Part shown: positions 7,989 through 15,021 of the stretch, piece after piece
Layout: the number at the start of each line of letters is the position of its first letter
Position numbering within the stretch: position 1 is the first letter of the stretch
Assembly (NCBI GenBank): GCA_018056705.1
Contig: JAGPFE010000014.1
Location: 1-64,000 of the forward strand
Source: Candidatus Hydrogenedentota bacterium
GTDB lineage: Bacteria; Hydrogenedentota; Hydrogenedentia; Hydrogenedentales; CAITNO01
Reading direction: 5' to 3'
Length of the DNA stretch: 64,000 bases
The notes under the pieces: generated by a model
What the model was told of the DNA's origin: nothing
The model's database searches: none
What the model saw: only the letters and a program-made list of their open reading frames with translations
Position numbers and translations under genes: made by a program

Positions 7989-9809
7989 ATGTGCGAGCAA
8001 TCCCAGGAACAGGTAAACGACGCATTGTTATACAAGGTGCGTCACTCGCTGGCTCACGTGCTGGCCGAAGCGGTACTGCAGATACGCCCCAACGCGAAAC
8101 TGGCCTTTGGTCCCCCGGTGGAAAACGGTTTTTACTACGACTTCGATTTCGGCGATGAACCCATTGGCGAGGCGGACCTGCCGGAAATCGAAAACCGGAT
8201 GCGGAAAATCCTCAAGAAAAAAGTGCCTTTCGTTCGGGAGGAAAAAAGCATCGACGACGCCATCCGCTACCTGGAAGACCGGGGTGAAATCTACAAGGTA
8301 GAGTACGCCCGGGAACTGGCTTCCTCCGGGCAGTTGTCCAGCGGCACGATATCCTTCTACACTAGCGGTGACTTCACGGACATGTGCGAAGGACCACACG
8401 TGGAGCACACCGGCCAGATTCCACCCGACGGATTCACCCTGGACCGGATATCAGGCAGTTACTGGCGGGGAGATGAAAAGCGGCCAATGCTGACGCGTAT
8501 CTATGGCCTGGCCTTTCCCAGCAAGGCGGAACTGGAAGACTACCGCGAACGCCGGCGGCTGGCCATGGAACGGGATCACCGGCGGCTGGGCGTGGAACTG
8601 GAGTTGTTCCTCCTGGACGAAGAGATCGGCGCGGGTATCCCCCTCTGGCTTCCCGCCGGCACGGTAATCCGCGACGAACTGGAAAAATGGGCCCGGGAAG
8701 TGGAATTCCGGGCGGGATACGATCGGGTCTCCACGCCGGCCATCGCGAAAGGGGATCTCTACCGCCGCTCGGGGCACTTGCCGTACTACAAGGACAGCAT
8801 GTTCCCCCCGATGATCATGGACGAAGAGGTGGACTATTACCTGCGCCCCATGAACTGTCCGCATCACCACAAGGTGTATGCCGCCCGGCCCCGCAGTTAC
8901 CGGGAACTGCCGCTGCGACTGGCCGAGTACGGCCAGGATTTCCGGTATGAAAAACACGGGTCCCTGGCCGGATTGTTGCGGGTTCGGGCCATGACCATGA
9001 ACGACGCCCACATCTATTGCACTCCCGACCAGGTCGAGTCCGAGTTTCGGGCCGTCATGGACATGTACCACTATTATTACGATCACCTGCGCTTCGGCAA
9101 CTTCCGGGTCCGCCTGTCCCTGCACGATCCTGAGAGCGACAAGTTCGTGGATAACCGGGAAGCGTGGGAACGCACGGAGGCCACGGTCCGGGAGGTGCTT
9201 GATCACCTTGGCGTCCATTTCGAGGAGGAACGGGGCGAAGCCGCGTTTTATGGTCCCAAGGTCGACATCCAGGTCAAAAACCTGCTGGGCCGGGAAGAGA
9301 CCGTGTCCACCTGTCAACTCGATTTCGTGATGGCCGAGCGATTCGACCTGACCTACGTGGACCAGGATGGCCAGTTGAAAAGGCCGTACATCATTCACCG
9401 GGCGCCCCTGAGCACTCACGAACGGATGATCTCGTTCCTGATTGAGTTCTATGGCGGAGCGTTTCCCACGTGGATGGCGCCGGAACAGGTCCGAATCGTT
9501 CCGGTTAACGCCGAAGTAGTAGATTTCGCGATGTCCTTGCGGGACCGGTTGCGCGAAGACCTGTTCCGGGTTACCGTGGACCAGTCGGGTGAAACCTTCA
9601 ACAAGAAGATTCGCAACGCCGTAACCCGCAAAATCCCGAACATATGGGTCATCGGCAACCGCGAAAAGGCGGATGGGGCGATCACGTGGCGGCGATACTG
9701 CGCGAAGGAGCAGGTCACTGTGGACGCGGCCCGGGCCCACGAGATGCTGCGAACCATGCGTGCTACCCGCCTGATGGACAATTTTGCCGACGTTTCGTTG
9801 CCTTCCTGA
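7989..9809 (+). CDS. thrS: Threonine--tRNA ligase lacking the TGS domain
   Basis: 606 residues. The class II catalytic core is complete: MNCPHHH zinc-binding region, motif 2 (RVRAMTMNDAHIYC) and motif 3 near HRAPLSTHERMISFLIEFYGG, then the anticodon-binding domain. The editing domain is present, with HSLAH and CEGPHVEHTG metal-site motifs. The protein starts almost directly at the editing domain, so the 60-residue N-terminal TGS domain of E. coli-type enzymes is missing. Only 45 bases separate it from the divergent gene, so no room exists for an overlooked extension or for a T-box leader. The tRNA-Thr gene lies about 90 bases downstream. Confidence 0.96.
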   Translation: MCEQSQEQVNDALLYKVRHSLAHVLAEAVLQIRPNAKLAFGPPVENGFYYDFDFGDEPIGEADLPEIENRMRKILKKKVPFVREEKSIDDAIRYLEDRGEIYKVEYARELASSGQLSSGTISFYTSGDFTDMCEGPHVEHTGQIPPDGFTLDRISGSYWRGDEKRPMLTRIYGLAFPSKAELEDYRERRRLAMERDHRRLGVELELFLLDEEIGAGIPLWLPAGTVIRDELEKWAREVEFRAGYDRVSTPAIAKGDLYRRSGHLPYYKDSMFPPMIMDEEVDYYLRPMNCPHHHKVYAARPRSYRELPLRLAEYGQDFRYEKHGSLAGLLRVRAMTMNDAHIYCTPDQVESEFRAVMDMYHYYYDHLRFGNFRVRLSLHDPESDKFVDNREAWERTEATVREVLDHLGVHFEEERGEAAFYGPKVDIQVKNLLGREETVSTCQLDFVMAERFDLTYVDQDGQLKRPYIIHRAPLSTHERMISFLIEFYGGAFPTWMAPEQVRIVPVNAEVVDFAMSLRDRLREDLFRVTVDQSGETFNKKIRNAVTRKIPNIWVIGNREKADGAITWRRYCAKEQVTVDAARAHEMLRTMRATRLMDNFADVSLPS

Positions 9810-9831
9810 CCCGCATGGAAGGATCCCGGGG

Positions 9832-9861
9832 TTGATTCTCCGCGTCGTTTTGTGGTAAATA
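9832..9861 (+). promoter_or_regulatory. Possible sigma70 promoter of the tRNA-Thr gene
   Basis: TTGATT at 9832-9837 and TAAATA at 9856-9861 are separated by 18 bases, about 40 bases before the tRNA. Both hexamers are imperfect and an overlapping TAATAC at 9860 is an alternative. Confidence 0.35.
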
Positions 9862-9901
9862 ATACTGTGGTGACGGAACCGTACAGGGTAGTGTATCGAA
9901 A

Positions 9902-9977
9902 GCCGGAATAGCTCAGTCGGTAGAGCGCATCACTCGTAATGATGAGGTCACCGGTTCGATCCCGGTTTCCGGCTCCA
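9902..9977 (+). tRNA. tRNA-Thr (anticodon CGT)
   Basis: A 76-base cloverleaf can be drawn: acceptor stem gccggaa (9902-9908) with ttccggc (9967-9973), D-arm agctcagtcggtagagc, anticodon stem catca/tgatg with loop ctcgtaa, and a standard ggttcgatccc T-arm. The anticodon CGT (9935-9937) reads ACG threonine codons. The discriminator base is T and the 3' CCA is encoded. Confidence 0.97.
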
Positions 9978-9988
9978 GGTTAAAGGCG

Positions 9989-10022
9989 TACCCGCGTTCT
10001 CCGGAGCGCGGGTATTGCTTTT
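9989..10022 (+). terminator. Intrinsic terminator after tRNA-Thr
   Basis: An 8-bp perfect stem tacccgcg / cgcgggta (9989-9996 and 10007-10014) with a ten-base loop is followed by ttgctttt, twelve bases after the CCA end. Confidence 0.75.
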
Positions 10023-10099
10023 CCTGGTCTTCCTTTTTCCCCGTCCATCGGGTTTTTATGGAGTCCCCGCTAAATTAATCCGGTTTCAATCATAAAAAT

Positions 10100-10128
10100 T
10101 TGCGTTTTTATTGAATTTGTAGTACTAT
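10100..10128 (+). promoter_or_regulatory. Probable sigma70 promoter of the HTH-receiver gene
   Basis: TTGCGT (10100-10105) and TACTAT (10123-10128) are 17 bases apart in an AT-rich island, about 60 bases upstream of the start codon. An overlapping TATAAA at 10126 is an alternative -10. Confidence 0.45.
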
Positions 10129-10189
10129 AAATGCACGAAATTATGGATTAGGACATTGTTTTGAGCGTACAGAAAGAGGGCAAACGATT

Positions 10190-10768
10190 ATGGAAACACC
10201 CCAATCCTTCAGCACGTCGGAAGTCGCGCGGTACTGCCACGTTACGGCCGACACCATCCGCAAGTGGGCGGAAGCGGGCAAGATCAAGGTTTTCAAAACA
10301 CCGGGGGGGCATCGCCGGATCCGCCGGGAAGACCTGGTCCGGTTCCTGCGGGAAAACAACATGCCCATCCATGAAGACCTCGACAATGCCGGGTCGCGGG
10401 TGCTGATCGTCGACGATGAAAAGGCGGTAATTTCGGTGATCCGCCGGTTTCTCGAGCGGGCCTCTACCCCATTCCAGATCGAAGTGGCCTCGGACGGTTT
10501 CGAAGCGGGGCAACAGGTGGCGATTTTCCGGCCGGACGTGATCTTTCTGGACCTGCGCCTGCCCGGGCTGGACGGGTTCGAAGTCTGCCGACGTATCAAG
10601 TCGAATCCCCAGACCGAACATATCAAGATTATCGCGATGACTGGATATTACGAGGGAGACGTCGCCCAGCGGGTCGTGGAACTGGGAGCGTCCCTGCTGC
10701 TTCAGAAGCCTTTTACGCCGGATGACCTGCGCCGGGCCCTTGCCAGGGTCGGCATTGAAGTTAACTAA
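10190..10768 (+). CDS. HTH DNA-binding domain fused to a response regulator receiver domain
   Basis: 192 residues. The N-terminus (about 5-55) is a MerR/excisionase-type winged helix (FSTSEVARYCHVTADTIRKW, then a TPGGHRRI wing). Residues about 70-190 are a CheY-like receiver with the acidic pair D75/D76, phospho-acceptor D121 (VIFLDLRLPGLDG) and the lysine in LLLQKPF. DNA binding placed in front of the receiver reverses the usual order of response regulators. No histidine kinase is next to it. It precedes the Fur-family gene by 15 bases on the same strand and may share its transcript. Targets are unknown. Confidence 0.9.
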   Translation: METPQSFSTSEVARYCHVTADTIRKWAEAGKIKVFKTPGGHRRIRREDLVRFLRENNMPIHEDLDNAGSRVLIVDDEKAVISVIRRFLERASTPFQIEVASDGFEAGQQVAIFRPDVIFLDLRLPGLDGFEVCRRIKSNPQTEHIKIIAMTGYYEGDVAQRVVELGASLLLQKPFTPDDLRRALARVGIEVN

Positions 10769-10783
10769 TCCACCGTTTACGTC

Positions 10784-11254
10784 ATGGATAAAGAGCCTTC
10801 GACCCAGTCGAAAATACAAGCACCCGGCCATCGGCGTAATACCCGCGCGTCACAGGTGATTCGAGAGGTTTTCATGACCGCGCGGAGGCCTGTTTCCCCC
10901 CAGGAGGTGTTTGAAGCAGGCCGTAAAATGCTGCCGTCGCTGGGGATCGCGACCGTTTACCGCTGGATTCGCCGCCTCCTGGAAGAGGGCCTGCTGCGGG
11001 AACTCAGCCTGCCCGACGTGGGCACCAGGTATGAATACGTCACCGCGGAACACCACCATTATTTTCATTGCGCCGGATGTGATCGCCTGTTCGTGCTGAC
11101 CGGTTGCGCGAGCATGCTGGAATCGATGATCCCCGAAGGGTTCGTCATGGATTCGCACGAAATCGTCCTGCGGGGACGCTGCGCCGCGTGCGCGTCATCC
11201 GGGCAACACGGCCGGAAAATTCCGCGCGCGGCGGAAGTCCGGAAGGAATCCTGA
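10784..11254 (+). CDS. Fur-family transcriptional regulator
   Basis: 156 residues. The winged-helix half includes the family segment GIATVYRWIRRLLEEGLL, and the metal-binding half has EYVTAEHHHYFHCAGCDRL and a second CAAC pair, forming the structural zinc site of two CXXC motifs. The sensory histidines (AEHHHYFH) suggest iron, zinc or peroxide sensing, but the sequence does not discriminate between Fur, Zur and PerR. The N-terminal basic tail (about 20 residues) is longer than usual. It is followed by yicC after a single base. Confidence 0.9.
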   Translation: MDKEPSTQSKIQAPGHRRNTRASQVIREVFMTARRPVSPQEVFEAGRKMLPSLGIATVYRWIRRLLEEGLLRELSLPDVGTRYEYVTAEHHHYFHCAGCDRLFVLTGCASMLESMIPEGFVMDSHEIVLRGRCAACASSGQHGRKIPRAAEVRKES

Positions 11255-11255
11255 C

Positions 11256-12138
11256 ATGGTACGCAGCATGACCGGGTTCGGTCGGGCATCCACCGCGATG
11301 CCAGGAGGCGAGGAAGCCATAGTGGAGGTTAGCGCGGTCAATCACCGGCACCAGGAATTCTCCCTCCGGCTTCCGCAACAGTGGCTATGCGCGGAACAGC
11401 CGATGCGCGCGTTGTTGCGCCAGCGGGTACACCGGGGCAAATTGTCCGTGACGGTACGGGCAACGGGAAAGGGTTCCGCGATCTCCGCCCGCCTGAATGA
11501 ATCGGTCGCCCTGTCATACCTGAATGCCATCCGGAAACTGGAATCGCTGGCGGACCTGCCCGTGGAACCACTTTCGTTCCGTGACCTCGCCCTGCTTCCA
11601 GGGGTACTGACCCACGACGAAGAAGACATGGATGAAGAAGCCGTATCGACGGCACTGGTCAACACGCTCTCGCGGGCCCTCGACATGCTGGATGCCGCTC
11701 GCGCGGCCGAAGGCGAAAGCCTCGCGCGGGACATGCGCCAACGACGCGACGCCCTGCTGCGGGCCGCCGAAAAAATACTGGATCGCGCGCCGGAGCTGCA
11801 GGCTGCCTACATGGGACGCCTGCGTCAGCGACTGGAAGAACTGGTCATTGAGCCGGGTATCCGCGAAGAGCGCCTGGCCATGGAAGCCGCACTGATGGCT
11901 GACCGGCAGGACATCACCGAGGAAGCCGTCCGCCTGAAAACCCACCTGATCCGGTTCGGGGAACTGATGGAAAGTGACGGTCCCATCGGCCGGGAACTGG
12001 GGTTTCCTGGTACAGGAAATCCACCGGGAAATCAATACCATGGGGGCCAAGTTACGGGATATCGACTGCATCAATGAGACCCTCTGGATGAAGAGCGAAG
12101 TCGAAAAAATTCGTGAGCAGTTGCAGAACATCGAGTAA
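11256..12138 (+). pseudogene. yicC: YicC-family endoribonuclease gene with an apparent one-base frameshift
   Basis: The start (MVRSMTGFGRA) and most of the protein are typical of YicC/YloC, an endoribonuclease-like stress and RNA-decay protein of about 290 residues. The open frame reads through to 12077, but after GRELGF it gives an unrelated tail. One base fewer around 12003-12009 restores the conserved family end (LVQEIHREINTMGAKL, then KIREQLQNIE) with a stop at 12136-12138, giving about 293 residues, the normal length. The lost tail is well conserved, so the lesion is recent or an assembly error rather than an old pseudogene. Its restored 3' end overlaps gmk, as in many genomes. Confidence 0.85.
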
Positions 12139-12715
12139 TACCGCGCGCGCGGGACGGCGAGGCCGGCTTTTCGTGATTTCCGCCCCTTCCGGCGCGGGGA
12201 AAAGCACGCTGATAGGCCGGTTACGTGAACTCGTGCCGGACCTGATCAAGCCGGTATCGGCCACAACCCGCGCGCCCCGCCCCGGAGAAGTCCACGGTAC
12301 GCATTACTACTTTCTCAGTGCCGCGGAATTCGATCGGGAAATCGCGGAAGGGGGCTTCGTGGAATGGGCGGAAGTACATGGAAACCGGTATGGTACCTTG
12401 AAACGGGAACTGGACCGGTGCCTGGCCTCCGGGCGGGATGTCATCATGGAACTGGACGTGCAAGGGACGCGATCCCTGCGGAACCTGTACCCGGACCTGG
12501 TATCCATTTTCATCGCGCCGCCATCCATGGAGGAACTGGAACGTCGGATCCGTTCCCGCGGGGGCGAATCGGAAGCATCCATTCAACGGCGGCTGGAAAC
12601 GGCAAAAATCGAAATGGCCGCCCGTTTCGAGTATAATAATGTTATCGTAAACGATCGACTGGAAGACGCGGTGGAAGCGTTGCGACGGGTGCTGGCCGAC
12701 GCGAGAGAGGGTTAA
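12113..12715 (+). CDS. gmk: Guanylate kinase
   Basis: About 200 residues. It phosphorylates GMP to GDP with ATP. The P-loop is SAPSGAGKST, and GMP-binding motifs follow (SATTRAPRPGEVHGTHYYF and the FVEWAEVHGNRYGT segment). The start is a GTG at 12113, inside the 3' end of yicC; no ATG is available before the P-loop, so this GTG or a nearby non-ATG codon must be used. The order yicC-gmk-rpoZ-coaBC is widely conserved. Confidence 0.94.
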   Translation: MSSCRTSSNTARAGRRGRLFVISAPSGAGKSTLIGRLRELVPDLIKPVSATTRAPRPGEVHGTHYYFLSAAEFDREIAEGGFVEWAEVHGNRYGTLKRELDRCLASGRDVIMELDVQGTRSLRNLYPDLVSIFIAPPSMEELERRIRSRGGESEASIQRRLETAKIEMAARFEYNNVIVNDRLEDAVEALRRVLADAREG

Positions 12716-12772
12716 GCGGGCCATCGTCCCGAACGGAAGCAAGCGCGAAAGATCCAAAAGGAGTGCTGTTTT

Positions 12773-13027
12773 ATGCCAACCCCTTATTGCGTGGACGATT
12801 TCAAGGACAAGATTGACAGCCTGTACCGCCTGGTGATCGTGGCCACAAAGCGGGCCAACCAGATCGCCCATTCCAACATCCGGGGTTTTGGCGCGACCGT
12901 GCACGGCCGCAAGGCCACCATTGAGGCCCTGGAAGAATTCCGGCTGGGCAAGGTCACCTACGCGGTGGGCGATGAAGACGAATCCCTGGCCGCCGATTTC
13001 ATCGAAGACGAGGAAGATGTGGGCTGA
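12773..13027 (+). CDS. rpoZ: DNA-directed RNA polymerase subunit omega
   Basis: 84 residues. The fold segment LYRLVIVATKRANQIAHSN and the downstream ALEEFRLGKVTY stretch are characteristic of omega, which helps assemble and stabilise the beta-prime subunit. A purine-rich AAAAGGAG Shine-Dalgarno lies 8-15 bases upstream. The acidic C-terminus is normal. It lies between gmk and coaBC, and its stop overlaps the coaBC start. Confidence 0.92.
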   Translation: MPTPYCVDDFKDKIDSLYRLVIVATKRANQIAHSNIRGFGATVHGRKATIEALEEFRLGKVTYAVGDEDESLAADFIEDEEDVG

Positions 13028-14243
13028 GGCCTGGCAATCCCGTTTCGGCGGCCACGCCGTGCTGCTGGGGGTAACGGGGTCCATTGCCGCCTACAAGGCC
13101 TGTGAACTGGCCTCCCGTCTCGTGGAAGCGGGAGTTGACGTCTATCCCGCCATGACCCGGTCAGCCCGGCAGTTACTCGGTCCGGCCACGCTGGAAGCCC
13201 TGTGCGGCCGGAGAGTCTGTGGTGAACTTTTCGAACCGGCTTCCGCCCTGGAAATCGACCATGTAGCCATTGCCCGGCGGATTCAACTGGCCCTGATCGC
13301 CCCGGCCACGGCGAACATACTCGCCAAGGCCGCCCATGGTATCGCCGACGACTGGCTGTCCACCACGCTGCTGGCCACCCGCGCCCCCGTGGTCGTCGCG
13401 CCAGCCATGAACGCCGACATGTACGCGCACCCCGCCACGGTTCAGAACCTGGAAATCCTTCGGGAACGGGGGGTGTTCGTGGCCGGCCCGGGATACGGTC
13501 GTCAGGCCTGCGGTACCGTGGGACCGGGACGGCTCGCGGACACGGCCGAAATTCTCATGGTAGCAGCCCGGGCTCTGCGCCATCCCGGTGACCTGACAGG
13601 AAAACACGTGCTCATCTCCGCGGGGGGTAACCGGGAACCCCTTGATCCCGTCCGGTTCGTGGGAAACGCCTCCTCCGGACGGATGGGCTGGGCTCTCGCG
13701 TTCGCTGCCTGGACGCGGGGCGCCACGGTTACCGTTATCCTCGGAACCTGCGACGTCTCCCCGCCCCCACTGGTCAACGTCGTATCCGCCACCAGCGCGG
13801 AGGCCATGCAGGAGGCCGTGCTGGAACACCTGCCGGGCTGCGATATTTTTATCTCCGCGGCTGCCGTGGCGGACTACCGTCCCGAACGTGTTGAATCGGC
13901 CAAGCGAAAAAGATCCGGCGCATCCTGGTCCATTACCCTGGTGCCCAACCCGGACATTCTCTCGGAAACGGTACGCCGCCGGCGGCCTGGACAGATCCTG
14001 GTAGGATTTGCCGCTGAAACGGAAGACACCCTCGCGCGGGGACTGGAAAAACGCCGCAACAAGGGCGTCGATCTCCTGGTGGCCAACACGGTCGGCGGAA
14101 CCAGCGGCGCGATCGGGTCAGACACCGCGGAAGCCTGGATTATAGGCCCCGGAGACGAGATCGTTCCGATGGGTCCGGCCAGCAAACTTACCATCGCGGA
14201 CCGGTTACTGGATCGCTGTATCGCCCTGTCTTCAACGACCTGA
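13017..14243 (+). CDS. coaBC: Bifunctional phosphopantothenoylcysteine decarboxylase / phosphopantothenate--cysteine ligase
   Basis: About 408 residues from the ATG at 13017, which overlaps the rpoZ stop by 11 bases; a longer frame upstream is only rpoZ read out of frame. The N-terminal flavoprotein half (GVTGSIAAYKACELAS, the active-site histidine in EIDHVAIAR, PAMNADMY) decarboxylates 4'-phosphopantothenoylcysteine. The C-terminal half (HVLISAGGNREPLDPVRF, SSGRMG, AAVADYRP) makes it from phosphopantothenate and cysteine with CTP. Together they give two steps of coenzyme A synthesis. Confidence 0.95.
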   Translation: MWAEAWQSRFGGHAVLLGVTGSIAAYKACELASRLVEAGVDVYPAMTRSARQLLGPATLEALCGRRVCGELFEPASALEIDHVAIARRIQLALIAPATANILAKAAHGIADDWLSTTLLATRAPVVVAPAMNADMYAHPATVQNLEILRERGVFVAGPGYGRQACGTVGPGRLADTAEILMVAARALRHPGDLTGKHVLISAGGNREPLDPVRFVGNASSGRMGWALAFAAWTRGATVTVILGTCDVSPPPLVNVVSATSAEAMQEAVLEHLPGCDIFISAAAVADYRPERVESAKRKRSGASWSITLVPNPDILSETVRRRRPGQILVGFAAETEDTLARGLEKRRNKGVDLLVANTVGGTSGAIGSDTAEAWIIGPGDEIVPMGPASKLTIADRLLDRCIALSSTT

Positions 14244-14250
14244 CCCGCGA

Positions 14251-14970
14251 TTACGGCTGCTTCGAGTCTTCCTGCCGCTTCAATACCTCGTTAATTGTGG
14301 CCACTTCGTCGGGCTTCAATACCTCGAATACCGATGAATCCAGGGGCCACCAGACCTCGTTGTAGCGCATGAACGGTGGAGTCCACGGTGGATCGAACTG
14401 GGCCACTGCCGGCGTCCCGGATTTTAAATAACCATCCCGTTCCAGCAGGTCCTTGAGAATGGCGATCTGTTCAGCGGCATATTCGGATGTCGCGTAACCT
14501 GAAAAAGGACGCACCGCTACCAGTAGTGTCGGGCGACGTTGCAGAAAGACGCGCTGATCGGAAGGTTTCGGTTCACTTTCAGTCCTGGTCAATTCCCAGG
14601 GTAGAACAAACGAAATAATGAACTCACCACTGTTCCCGGTTACCTGTTGCAACACCGGTGCCGTCATGGGCACGCGTTTTTTCTGGTCATTGTTGCCGCT
14701 GATATAACGATTCAGTACCTCGAATCCCCGAAACATGGCCCGGGTATACCGTTCTCCCTCTACCTTCGTGCTGGCCAGCGTGTGAGCCGGATAAAGCCCC
14801 AGGAAATACCCGTCCCGTTCGAGGGTAACGAGGGGCTTCAACTCTTCGGCCCGTCCCGCGGTGGCCATCCCCGCCGCGGTCCACAAAACCAGCACGCAAG
14901 CCATCGTGGCGACTCCCAGGGCGATCAGCAGCCACCATTTCGCGTGTTTGAATCTGCTTTTCCGTGCCAT
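14251..14970 (-). CDS. SOUL family heme-binding-like protein, membrane anchored
   Basis: About 239 residues from MARKSRFKHAK; an upstream in-frame start at 15018 would add 16 residues and seems less likely. A single N-terminal membrane segment (WWLLIALGVATMACVLVLWTAAG) is followed by a SOUL domain: YFLGLYPAHTLAS, then MFRGFEVLNRYISGNN with PMTAPVLQ, the usual conserved core. SOUL proteins bind heme or related tetrapyrroles; the exact role here is unknown. It is convergent with coaBC, eight bases away. Confidence 0.85.
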   Translation of the reverse strand: MARKSRFKHAKWWLLIALGVATMACVLVLWTAAGMATAGRAEELKPLVTLERDGYFLGLYPAHTLASTKVEGERYTRAMFRGFEVLNRYISGNNDQKKRVPMTAPVLQQVTGNSGEFIISFVLPWELTRTESEPKPSDQRVFLQRRPTLLVAVRPFSGYATSEYAAEQIAILKDLLERDGYLKSGTPAVAQFDPPWTPPFMRYNEVWWPLDSSVFEVLKPDEVATINEVLKRQEDSKQP

Positions 14971-15021
14971 TGGCTTATTCCGCTTTTTGGGGCATAACCA
15001 CGGCGAAGGGTTAAGCATTCC

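Noticed and set aside
8451..9740. Long minus-strand frame of about 429 residues
   Set aside because: It is antisense to thrS, which is complete and well conserved.
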